A DNA stretch of 64,000 nucleotides from Belliella alkalica (GTDB lineage: Bacteria > Bacteroidota > Bacteroidia > Cytophagales > Cyclobacteriaceae), in NCBI RefSeq assembly GCF_022549785.1, contig NZ_JAKZGO010000001.1, forward strand, positions 186,001 through 250,000. The letters are read 5' to 3'. The notes below the pieces were generated by a model that was not told the DNA's origin, searched no databases, and saw only the letters and a program-made list of their open reading frames with translations. Shown in pieces: positions 26,879 to 34,480 of the stretch. The position numbers were made by a program, and so were the translations under genes. Each line of letters starts with the position of its first letter. Position 1 is the first letter of the stretch.

Positions 26879-27697
26879 TCAAAAACTGACCGTCAGCTTT
26901 TTAACGATTGGTTCTGCAAAAACCAAATCGGAAACGGAAATATCAGAACGCTTGGTCTGGAAAGTGAGTGCTACCTCATAGGTACCTGATGCCAAGTCTT
27001 CCGGAATAGGTATGCTAAAGGTTCTTATTCCTTCGTAATATAAAGCCAGAGTTTGTTCTTGCCTACCAACTTCTTTTCCATCTGTAGAACGTACCTGTGC
27101 CTCAATACTTCCCAAATAGGGAGAATTTCCCAAAACAGTAAATTCCGAATGCACTACAATGGCGTCCTCTTTTTTTGCGGCTTCAAACTTACTGAAGTCC
27201 AAACCTGTACTGGTCTCACCAGTCTTATAAAAAGCTGAAATCACCTGCTCCAACTTGAAGCTGACTTGTGCACTGATGCCTTCTGTGGCTTGGTCTTCTA
27301 CGGCAGAGGTCTGTTCACCGGAAAGGACTTTGACACGGGTAAAATAAGTCCCAGAAGGCTTGCTTCGATCAGGACGGATCTGAAATCGCACCGTCTGCTG
27401 CTGTCCGGGATCAAGTACAAAAGACCTTGGAAAGGTACGTATCCGATCTCCCAAACCCGATTGCGCTGCCCGGATAGAATCATCATATACCATCACCACA
27501 TTTCCCTCGGGGTCATTGCCGGGATAGCCAAATAGAAAACTGATATTGACCTCTTGTGCCTTGTCCGATCCATTGGAGACATACATCGTACCGATCCCAT
27601 TGGCATCAGCAAATACGGTCGTGGGTGCTAAGGATACCTGGGCTACGGCAGACCAAATAATCAATACAAAAAGGGAAGAAAGTAGTATAATTTTCAT
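26879..27697 (-). CDS. PapD-like periplasmic pilus chaperone
   Basis: 272 residues with a signal peptide (about 1-19, SAVAQ). The first immunoglobulin-like domain starts LAPTTVFADANGIGTMYVSN and reaches FPRSFVLDPGQQQTVRFQIR and GTYFTRVKV, which matches the F1-G1 region that chaperones use to hold a pilus subunit. A second beta domain follows (about 150-272). It is longer than a typical FimC/PapD protein (about 230). The gene sits between the DUF4402 subunit gene (65 bp away) and the usher (51 bp away), the classical order for a chaperone-usher operon. Confidence 0.82.
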   Translation of the reverse strand: MKIILLSSLFVLIIWSAVAQVSLAPTTVFADANGIGTMYVSNGSDKAQEVNISFLFGYPGNDPEGNVVMVYDDSIRAAQSGLGDRIRTFPRSFVLDPGQQQTVRFQIRPDRSKPSGTYFTRVKVLSGEQTSAVEDQATEGISAQVSFKLEQVISAFYKTGETSTGLDFSKFEAAKKEDAIVVHSEFTVLGNSPYLGSIEAQVRSTDGKEVGRQEQTLALYYEGIRTFSIPIPEDLASGTYEVALTFQTKRSDISVSDLVFAEPIVKKLTVSF

Positions 27698-27713
27698 GGG
27701 ATATAAATATCAA

Positions 27714-27750
27714 AACACCGATAGAAGACAGTATTTCCATCGGTGTCTTT
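27714..27750 (-). terminator. Hairpin between subunit and chaperone genes (attenuator-like)
   Basis: ACACCGAT (27715-27722) pairs with ATCGGTGT (27739-27746), and weaker pairing extends into the loop. A run of six T follows on the plus strand and a short T run follows on the minus strand, the direction of the operon. Being just after the subunit stop, it would let the subunit be made in excess over chaperone and usher. Confidence 0.6.
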
Positions 27751-27762
27751 TTTGACTAGATT

Positions 27763-28344
27763 TTAGTTATAAGTAGCGTTTAGCGTTATAGTGCCTGTAT
27801 AGGAACCTGCAGTAGCGCTTGTCGCATCTACCCGACCGCCTATGAAAACCCTAACTGAATTTGTTCCCGGTATCGCCTCAAAAGTAGGGAAACTATTTCC
27901 AGGAAAGCTGAATGTGTTGTCAACAACAAATGAAAAAGCATCACTCCGCGTTATGACCCTAATCCCGTATTCTTCAAAGGTCATAAAATCACCTTCTTCC
28001 CAAGTAAAAGCAATAGGCAAAACTGCAGCACCGGGTCCAGTCAAGTTATTGGGTAGAGTAAATGACAACCTTACATCCGAACCTGCTGACGCAGCGACAG
28101 TAAATTCACCCCTATTGGTAGTACCTAGAGCAGGCCCATTGGATACAGATACATCACCAAAGCTATTTATTGATTTGGTTTGTCCAGTCACCACTGTACC
28201 AAAGCTAAGGTTGTTTACATTGGCAACTGCAATTTCACTGATTACCGTTGCATTGGCAGAGATTGACGCGGACTGTGCGATGGCGAATGAACCGAAGCCT
28301 ATTGTGAGTATGGCGGCGATAAAGGTTTTGATTGTTGTTTTCAT
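27763..28344 (-). CDS. DUF4402 protein, probable major pilus subunit
   Basis: 193 residues with signal peptide (about 1-23, SFAIAQ). The mature part starts SASISANATVISEIAVANVN, then NLSFGTVVTGQTKSIN and GEFTVAASAGSDVRLSFTLP, and ends AGSYTGTITLNATYN, the recognised outline of DUF4402 domains. These are all-beta secreted proteins related in layout to spore-coat-U/archaic pilins. First gene of the operon subunit-chaperone-usher. A 12-bp perfect inverted repeat lies 140 bp upstream (28484-28510). The role as fibre subunit is inferred from context. Confidence 0.82.
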   Translation of the reverse strand: MKTTIKTFIAAILTIGFGSFAIAQSASISANATVISEIAVANVNNLSFGTVVTGQTKSINSFGDVSVSNGPALGTTNRGEFTVAASAGSDVRLSFTLPNNLTGPGAAVLPIAFTWEEGDFMTFEEYGIRVITRSDAFSFVVDNTFSFPGNSFPTFEAIPGTNSVRVFIGGRVDATSATAGSYTGTITLNATYN

Positions 28345-28659
28345 AGTTTGAAATAAATTTTAATTGATTATTGGAGTTACTTTCTGTTCCCCTTATTATT
28401 TTCATGTGAGTCACGAATAGGAAAAAAGGGATGTACAAAAGTCAATAAGTCAGTTTGAAATAAATTGAAATAGCAGCCAAGATTTGTCCAACTATTGGAT
28501 AGTTGGACAAAAAGACAAATGCAATCTGTGATTGTCTAATGGGTACCAGTTCGTGAAAAAGCTAAGATTTCTGATAGCTATTCAGAATCAATGAAATACC
28601 GGAGTCAAGGAAAAGAGGGATAAGAATGCTGGATATTCCAGATAAAAACAGACTAAATT
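28345..28659. promoter_or_regulatory. Upstream region of the pilus operon with a 12-bp inverted repeat
   Basis: No gene is present. At 28484-28510, TTGTCCAACTAT is exactly inverted as ATAGTTGGACAA around TGG. A site with one nearly identical half, TTGTCCAATTAT, and the same GTCCA-13 bp-TGGAC spacing occurs at 32017-32043, upstream of the second subunit operon. No clear T-run follows, so this looks like an operator. Confidence 0.65.
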
Positions 28660-29886
28660 TTATTTACTGAAATACTGAGATGGTTTTTGACCGGTCACTT
28701 TTTCAAAAGCACTGTAAAATGTATTTTTATTTTTAAATCCCGATGCTAATGCAATCGAAACAATAGTCTGAGTATTTATCAAACTTGGGTAATGTTCAAT
28801 GAAAAAATTCACACGGTGTTCGTTGACCCATTCCCTAAAATTCTTGCCAACATATTCATTTAAAATATAGGAACAGTGATGCTGAGGTAAACTCATTTGA
28901 TAGGCTAAATCTCCCAAGGAAAAATCAGGGTTGAGAAATGGCTGTTCAGTTTCCATTATCGAGATCATTTGCGCTTTTAGCCTATCTATTTCTTCTTCAT
29001 GGATAGTTGGAGTTTGTTTTCGGGAATTTGTTAAGATTTCTGTTTGTTGATTTTCAAGAAGCTCTTTTTCCTGTTTCAGATCAACTGTTTCTATGACCGC
29101 TAATTTCCCTGGGACAGCATATTCTTTTGAGACGAAAACAAAACCATACAATACTTTAGGGTTGTAAAAAAGATACCCAAGGAAACCTAACAAAATAGTA
29201 GATTGAATAAAAACCCTAAAATTACTCAAAAACAGATTGCTCGCTGTAGACCCTATGAAGATGTTTATGAAAGAATTTACCAATAAATTCAAATTTGACA
29301 GTGTCGTTATTACCACAAAGAATAAAATCCAATTCGTTAAAACCGGATTATTTCGCCTATTTTTTATAATCCCAGATCGGAGGACTATGCGCCATACTAA
29401 AATGAAATAAGTCAACAATAATCCGTTTCGAATGAATGAAGTCGTATGATATGGAAAAATCACAAAAGTATTCTTGATAAAAAAAGCTCGATGGGTGATC
29501 ATATCGGAAATAAAATCAGCTCGTGTGGCAGCATCCAATAAATACCAAGGTATGGAATCAATGAAAGCAAATAAAAACGGCATAAAATGAATCAAATCCT
29601 TTTTCTGTAATCTGCTTTCATCTCTGATAAAACCTCTCACATAAAGATACAAAAAAGCACCAAATACAAATAGAAAAGGCCCTAAAGAGTTAAATAACAC
29701 AGAAACAATGAGGGTCTGCTCAGTATTGACAGCAATAAAATATATCATCTGAAGCCCACGCATCAGCATCATGGAAGCCAACAATTTATTCAAATAGGTA
29801 TTACCAATGTTCGTAAAAAGCATATGAATAGAAAAACCCAATAATAAAAATGAACCGGAAGCAAAAATGTATAAGTTGTAGTCCAT
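28660..29886 (-). CDS. Membrane-anchored AraC-family transcription regulator beside the pilus genes
   Basis: 408 residues. About seven hydrophobic segments fill residues 1-245 (for instance FLLLGFSIHMLF, VFGAFLYLYVRGF, NWILFFVVITTLSNLNLLV). A charged linker follows, and the C-terminal AraC domain (about 305-406) contains FSLGDLAYQMSLPQHHCSYI and ALASGFKNKNTFYSAFEKVTG. It lies between the two subunit operons on the same strand, so it is the obvious candidate to bind the shared inverted repeat (inference). The design is the same as in the regulator at 13532-14737, which also precedes a surface-fibre locus. Confidence 0.88.
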   Translation of the reverse strand: MDYNLYIFASGSFLLLGFSIHMLFTNIGNTYLNKLLASMMLMRGLQMIYFIAVNTEQTLIVSVLFNSLGPFLFVFGAFLYLYVRGFIRDESRLQKKDLIHFMPFLFAFIDSIPWYLLDAATRADFISDMITHRAFFIKNTFVIFPYHTTSFIRNGLLLTYFILVWRIVLRSGIIKNRRNNPVLTNWILFFVVITTLSNLNLLVNSFINIFIGSTASNLFLSNFRVFIQSTILLGFLGYLFYNPKVLYGFVFVSKEYAVPGKLAVIETVDLKQEKELLENQQTEILTNSRKQTPTIHEEEIDRLKAQMISIMETEQPFLNPDFSLGDLAYQMSLPQHHCSYILNEYVGKNFREWVNEHRVNFFIEHYPSLINTQTIVSIALASGFKNKNTFYSAFEKVTGQKPSQYFSK

Positions 29887-30240
29887 AAGTGGGGAAAGGC
29901 TGCCTTGGGTATTCCAGGCTGAAGAATTTTTGAACCTTCAGCCATTTTATTTTTACTTGAAATCGAATTGGATTTGAGATTATACAATTAACACCTCAAA
30001 AGACAGTGCTTTTTGTGTAAACTGTCCTGTATTGCCAATTATTTTTAACAGGGATGCAATATTAGAAAAATTAGAATTCCCTCTTTTGATTTTAAAAAAG
30101 GTAAAAATAGACAATGCATTTAAATGTAAATAAAATCACTTTTTGAACAGAATGGAAGGTTTTAAACTACTCCGCCATCTGAGTTGATGAATTTCGCAAG
30201 AGGTAAACCTTTGCCATCGATCCCAATAGGACATCGGAAT
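29887..30240. other. Spacer upstream of the AraC gene
   Basis: No complete gene. Directly after the 166-aa gene, minus-strand bases 30237-30160 contain a short open stretch in another frame ending KFINSDGGVV-stop that looks coding-like but has no start; it may be a remnant. The promoter of the AraC gene must lie here but no clear consensus was found. Confidence 0.4.
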
Positions 30241-30741
30241 CTAAAAATACTCTAAAAGCAAAGACTCAAGTTGATTTTCTCCGTAATAGCCTAACCATGC
30301 TTTGAGAGTAGTTCTTCGTGGCTTGAAATTTCTGATCAACAGGCCCTTTTGATTAAAATTCAACAAAGCTGGAAACTCTTTCAAGGATTGAGCACTCTGT
30401 AAATTGTTTGTATTGTCATTTAAAAAATAGATGAATGTCGGCTTGCCAGGTACATCCTGATTTTTTATTTCGAGCAAAAATTGGCTGTTTTCATATGTCT
30501 GAATCATAATCCATCTCAAAGGTAATAAAGAACCGTCCTCTGCTATCATAGCATAGTTTTTCCCATACAAATCCGACCATAATTCATTGCCTGCGCCAGA
30601 TTCCGCACCTGTCATTGATCTTAACTCCACACCTGCGGGTAATTCGATGTTGATGCGAAGAGTTTGATTTTGAGCCATTCCAAATCCTGAAATGAAAAAG
30701 GCTAAGATCATAAAAGGAAAAATATGCTCAATTCGTCCCAC
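30241..30741 (-). CDS. Secreted protein of the second pilus-subunit operon (unknown, 166 aa)
   Basis: 166 residues with a signal peptide (about 1-23, ISGFGMAQ). The start is a GTG (30739-30741) inside the end of the preceding gene, a 14-bp overlap that implies coupling; a later ATG would cut into the signal peptide. The mature protein begins QTLRINIELPAGVELRSMTG, is predicted all-beta and ends with LESLLLEYF, an alternating hydrophobic strand. It carries no named domain. Because it closes an operon of DUF4402-like proteins it might be a tip or base component of the fibre. Homology was not recognised. Confidence 0.65.
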   Translation of the reverse strand: MGRIEHIFPFMILAFFISGFGMAQNQTLRINIELPAGVELRSMTGAESGAGNELWSDLYGKNYAMIAEDGSLLPLRWIMIQTYENSQFLLEIKNQDVPGKPTFIYFLNDNTNNLQSAQSLKEFPALLNFNQKGLLIRNFKPRRTTLKAWLGYYGENQLESLLLEYF

Positions 30742-31354
30742 CGGCTACATTTACATTTATAGAAATTTGACTATGATAATTTCCAGCGGAGACTGACCTG
30801 ATCGGACCCAAAGTTCCAAAGACAAAAAGGTATACCAGCGATTTGGGTTTTTCGAAATTCATCCCATATTCCGAATTAGAGGCCATAAAAGCATCCACAT
30901 ACTTACTGTTTACCGGAATCGTGATACTTGTAACCCCTACAGGCAGATCAATACTTTCTTTTTTTGCAACGATTTCATTTGGTGCATTTTGATTGTTATA
31001 GGCTAAATAAAGGGACATCGGAATAGACTGTCCTTTGGAAAAATCTCCCTCTTTAGCCATGTAAGGGGTATAATCCATATTTATTTCAAGATGAAATTCA
31101 CTTGGAGCTTCTATTTCGAAAACCGCAACGTTTTCGTCTTCTTTTCGAACATAAATGGCACCCGAATTCGAAGTAATCTTATTCGAACGTTGATTAAAAT
31201 TCAAACTACTATAGCCAACACCAATAGGTCGAATTGTAACATCATCGCTTCCTGACCAGGTGGAAATAGTTGTCCGCTGTCCAAAGGAAGTTCCCGGAAA
31301 TCCAAAAAGGATGAATGAAAATGAGAAAATAAGAATAGCTTTTCCTGCAGTCAT
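30728..31354 (-). CDS. Secreted DUF4402-like pilus-subunit candidate (208 aa)
   Basis: 208 residues with a signal peptide (about 1-25, GTSFGQ). It is rich in beta-type sequence (VAVFEIEAPSEFHLEINMDY; VGVTSITIPV) and ends SAGNYHSQISINVNV, which matches the AGxYxGxixxxVxY ending of the DUF4402 subunit at 27763-28344. The ATG overlaps the stop of the upstream gene by four bases (ATGA). Middle gene of a three-gene operon. A structural pilus role is inferred from the shared ending and context. Confidence 0.68.
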   Translation of the reverse strand: MTAGKAILIFSFSFILFGFPGTSFGQRTTISTWSGSDDVTIRPIGVGYSSLNFNQRSNKITSNSGAIYVRKEDENVAVFEIEAPSEFHLEINMDYTPYMAKEGDFSKGQSIPMSLYLAYNNQNAPNEIVAKKESIDLPVGVTSITIPVNSKYVDAFMASNSEYGMNFEKPKSLVYLFVFGTLGPIRSVSAGNYHSQISINVNVAGGTN

Positions 31355-31848
31355 ATATATTCAAATTCCAGTACAAATTGAGAAAGATAATTTCCCTGTG
31401 TGGCTTGGGAAATATCAAATTCAGCACCCAACCAAATGAAAACCTCTCCTGTCGGTCCGATAGATACATTCGCAGTGCCTTGTGGCAACAAGAAGCTAGC
31501 GGCCTGAACATCTTCTACAGCAGTCGTCATTGAATAAACAGCTTGCACTACACCTATACCATCATTTTGCTCTACCAATGATTCTCTTATGGTATAGTTG
31601 ATTCGAATTGACTTATTTGGGCTTCCTAGGATTTTGAACTGTCCTGCAAAAGTACTGGTAAGGGGGTTGACAATTATCAAATCCCCCTGCAAAGCAGGGT
31701 TGATCAGATCTAGATCACGTACAGTAATGAGCTGAAGATTATCAACGACCACCGCTGAAACTTCAATTGAATATGAGCGATTTTGAGCACTTATTGATCC
31801 AAATACCCAAAATAGGATAATGGCAAGTACTATTTTTATTCTTGTCAA
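31351..31848 (-). CDS. Secreted DUF4402-like pilus-subunit candidate (165 aa), TTG start
   Basis: 165 residues with a signal peptide (about 1-22, GSISAQ). TTG at 31846-31848 is the only workable start because an in-frame TAA stands three codons upstream. The mature part reads VVVDNLQLITVRDLDLINP and ends ATQGNYLSQFVLEFEYI, the closing beta strand seen in DUF4402 proteins; the length also fits. First gene of the second subunit operon, with an inverted-repeat site 169-195 bp upstream (32017-32043) like that of the first operon. It may be a minor or adaptor subunit; this is inference. Confidence 0.72.
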   Translation of the reverse strand: MTRIKIVLAIILFWVFGSISAQNRSYSIEVSAVVVDNLQLITVRDLDLINPALQGDLIIVNPLTSTFAGQFKILGSPNKSIRINYTIRESLVEQNDGIGVVQAVYSMTTAVEDVQAASFLLPQGTANVSIGPTGEVFIWLGAEFDISQATQGNYLSQFVLEFEYI

Positions 31849-32016
31849 CCTGAATTATTAAGAAGTTTATAAGTCCACCTAATTACGATAATAGTTAATG
31901 CTATTTAGGATTCTAATTATATATGTTTTTAGATGTGTGCAGATTTAAAATAACTTTATATGGCAATGTGAAACTTGAAAAAAAACAAAAAAAAACAAGA
32001 AAAAAAGTTGAAAATT

Positions 32017-32043
32017 TTGTCCAATTATCCTATGGATGGACTA
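32017..32043. promoter_or_regulatory. Operator-like inverted repeat shared with the pilus operon
   Basis: GTCCA at 32019-32023 and TGGAC at 32037-32041 are 13 bases apart, exactly as in the site at 28484-28510. The extended left half TTGTCCAATTAT differs from that site by one base; the right half is weaker. Distance to the downstream gene start is also similar (about 170 against 140 bp). Confidence 0.55.
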
Positions 32044-32116
32044 AATAGAAATTTAATAACTTAAAATTCAATTATAAACATCAAAAATAAAAACGTAAAG
32101 TCAAACGCCCTCCTCC

Positions 32117-32157
32117 ATTTAGTAACATATAAACCAGCAATTTATATGTTACTAAAT
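32117..32157. terminator. Perfect 17-bp hairpin just after glmS
   Basis: ATTTAGTAACATATAAA pairs without mismatch with its complement around a 7-base loop CCAGCAA. It starts 18 bp beyond the glmS stop. It lacks a T-run on the glmS strand, so termination is probable but not proven; the AT-rich stem could also form a cruciform or protein site. Confidence 0.5.
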
Positions 32158-32174
32158 AATCTATACCAACCACT

Positions 32175-34016
32175 TTATTCCACTGTTACTGATTTGGCTA
32201 AGTTTCGTGGTTGATCCACGTTACATCCTCGCATCACAGCGATGTGATATGACAGCTGCTGTAGTGGAATCACTGAAAGCAAGGGCACAAAAGCCTCTGC
32301 AGTCTCGGGGATTTCCAAAACATGGTCCGCCATTCCTCTTACCACAATATCACCTTCGGTGACAACTGCGATGATCTTTCCTTTTCTCGCTTTTACTTCC
32401 TGAATATTAGAAACCACCTTTTCATAGGAGGTATCCTTAGTAGCAATAAATACTACAGGCATTTCTTCATCAATCAAAGCGATAGGACCATGCTTCATTT
32501 CTGCAGCGGGATAACCTTCCGCATGGATGTAAGAAATCTCTTTCAACTTCAACGCTCCTTCAAGTGCAACAGGGAAATTATATCCTCTTCCCAAGTAAAG
32601 GAAGTTTCTAGAATCTTTATAGATCGCAGCAATTTTTTCAATGTTGTTGTTCATTGTCAATGCTTTTTCAACTTTAGAAGGAATTCCTTCCAGCTCATTG
32701 AGAAGCTGTATGTATTTACTTTCTGTCAATGTTCCTCTTTGATAGCCAAGCATTAGCGCCATCATGGTCAAGACCGAAATTTGTGCTGTAAATGCCTTAG
32801 TAGAAGCAACTCCAATCTCAGGCCCCGCATGTGTATAGCATCCTGCGTGCGTAGCTCTAGCAATGGAAGAACCTACCACATTACAAACACCAAAAATAGT
32901 TGCACCTTTAGATTTTGCCAGTTCGATGGCCGCCAAAGTATCAGCAGTTTCGCCTGATTGGGAAATAGCAATTACAAAATCCTTATCACTGATTACTGGA
33001 TTTCTATATCTGAATTCCGATGCATATTCTACTTCAACAGGAATCCTCGCAAACTCCTCAAAAAGATACTCTGCAACCAAACCAGCATGCCAAGAGGTAC
33101 CACATGCGGTAATGATAATTCTATCCGCATTTTGGAACTTGTTCATATAGTCTCTAAGACCTCCAAGCACTAACCTGCCATTTTTTGCATCCAATCTACC
33201 ACGCATACAATCAGCAATAGACCTTGGCTGCTCATTGATCTCCTTCAACATGAAATGCTCATAACCACCTTTTTCGATTGCTTCAAGTTCCATTTCAAGC
33301 TTATTGATATATGGGTTGGTTTCCACATTTTCAATAGTTTTGATTTGAAGGTTGTTATTACGAATTACTGCGATTTCGTAGTCATCTAAGTAAATAACCT
33401 GATTTGTATATTCAATTATCGGTGTTGCATCTGAAGCTAAGAAGTATTCTCCTTTTCCAACACCTATCACTAATGGAGAGCCCTTTCTAGCAGCGATTAG
33501 CGTATCAGGTTCATCTAAGTTTATTATTACTATTGCATAAGCACCTACAACCTGATTTAGTGCAAGCCTGACAGCTTCCTCTAGACTACAATTGTTGTTT
33601 TTATGAAAATCTTCAATGAACTTCATAAAAACCTCAGAGTCTGTTTCACTTTGAAATTGGTAGCCTTTATTCATTAAATCTTTTTTGAGTACATTGTAAT
33701 TCTCAATTATACCATTGTGAATCATTGCTAATCGCTCGTTTGAAGAATAATGCGGATGTGCATTTACATCATTAGGCTCTCCATGTGTTGCCCAACGTGT
33801 ATGTCCTATTCCAATTTTCGAAGTTAAAGGCCTCTGATTTGAAAGATGATTTTCTAATTCAGAAACCTTGCCCTTCTTTTTGTAAATATTGAGGCCTTCA
33901 ATATCAATCAAAGCTACACCGGCGCTGTCGTATCCGCGGTACTCCAACCTTTTAAGACCTTTGATAATAATTGACAGCGCTTCTTGCCGTCCAACATAAG
34001 CTACTATTCCGCACAT
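32175..34016 (-). CDS. glmS: Glutamine-fructose-6-phosphate aminotransferase (isomerizing)
   Basis: 613 residues, full family length. GlmS makes glucosamine-6-phosphate from fructose-6-phosphate and glutamine, the first committed step to UDP-GlcNAc for peptidoglycan and lipopolysaccharide. The N-terminal nucleophile is Cys2 (MCGIVAYVG), then the glutaminase domain (HTRWATHGEPNDVNAHPH). Two SIS isomerase domains follow (ISQSGETADTLAAIELAKSK; KEISYIHAEGYPAAEMKHGP). The C-terminus NLAKSVTVE is the conserved end. It stands alone with about 460 bp of noncoding DNA upstream; no riboswitch was recognised. Confidence 0.98.
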   Translation of the reverse strand: MCGIVAYVGRQEALSIIIKGLKRLEYRGYDSAGVALIDIEGLNIYKKKGKVSELENHLSNQRPLTSKIGIGHTRWATHGEPNDVNAHPHYSSNERLAMIHNGIIENYNVLKKDLMNKGYQFQSETDSEVFMKFIEDFHKNNNCSLEEAVRLALNQVVGAYAIVIINLDEPDTLIAARKGSPLVIGVGKGEYFLASDATPIIEYTNQVIYLDDYEIAVIRNNNLQIKTIENVETNPYINKLEMELEAIEKGGYEHFMLKEINEQPRSIADCMRGRLDAKNGRLVLGGLRDYMNKFQNADRIIITACGTSWHAGLVAEYLFEEFARIPVEVEYASEFRYRNPVISDKDFVIAISQSGETADTLAAIELAKSKGATIFGVCNVVGSSIARATHAGCYTHAGPEIGVASTKAFTAQISVLTMMALMLGYQRGTLTESKYIQLLNELEGIPSKVEKALTMNNNIEKIAAIYKDSRNFLYLGRGYNFPVALEGALKLKEISYIHAEGYPAAEMKHGPIALIDEEMPVVFIATKDTSYEKVVSNIQEVKARKGKIIAVVTEGDIVVRGMADHVLEIPETAEAFVPLLSVIPLQQLSYHIAVMRGCNVDQPRNLAKSVTVE

Positions 34017-34480
34017 AAATAAAAATGTTAAAATCTATCATTTTTACAAAGAAATCGCTTAGAACACTCTTAAAAAAGTAATACATCCTAATTGATATGA
34101 GTTTGCAAAAAATTGTATATGAAGGAATCAACCTTCACATATGAATTCATAAAAATCTATTTTTCAATGCATGAATTCAAGGAAAAATAAAGAATAATAG
34201 TTGATGTTAAATAAAATTTTATGATACTCAAGTTTCAAATGATTAGCATAATTTGTCATTTTATTTACTTAGTAATACAAAAAAAGTGAAATATTAACAC
34301 GGATTAAATGAATATTACAGCGTAAATTTTAAAATCAAATTCAGGAGAACTAATGTTATTCATATTTGTTTTATTGCTTTTTAAAAGACTATGATGCAGT
34401 TCCTTTGCTTTATTCTTTTGTTCATTTACCTTTTTATATTTTGGTCTTTATTTACTCTTAAATTAATATAAAAAAAAACA
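34017..34480. other. AT-rich divergent intergenic region
   Basis: Lies between glmS (minus) and the actin-like gene (plus). No gene or strong hairpin is visible. A TATATTTTGG near 34436-34445 resembles a -7 element for the rightward gene but has one extra base. Confidence 0.4.

Larger units (their letters stand above)
31849..32174. other. Region between subunit operon 2 and glmS, with two structured sites
   Basis: No gene. It contains an A-rich tract near 31977-32008, the operator-like site at 32017-32043 and a long AT-rich hairpin at 32117-32157, close to the glmS stop. Confidence 0.6.

Noticed and set aside
28484-28510. Terminator of the AraC gene
   Set aside because: The stem has no T-run on the minus strand, and a near-identical half-site occurs upstream of another operon, so an operator reading is better.
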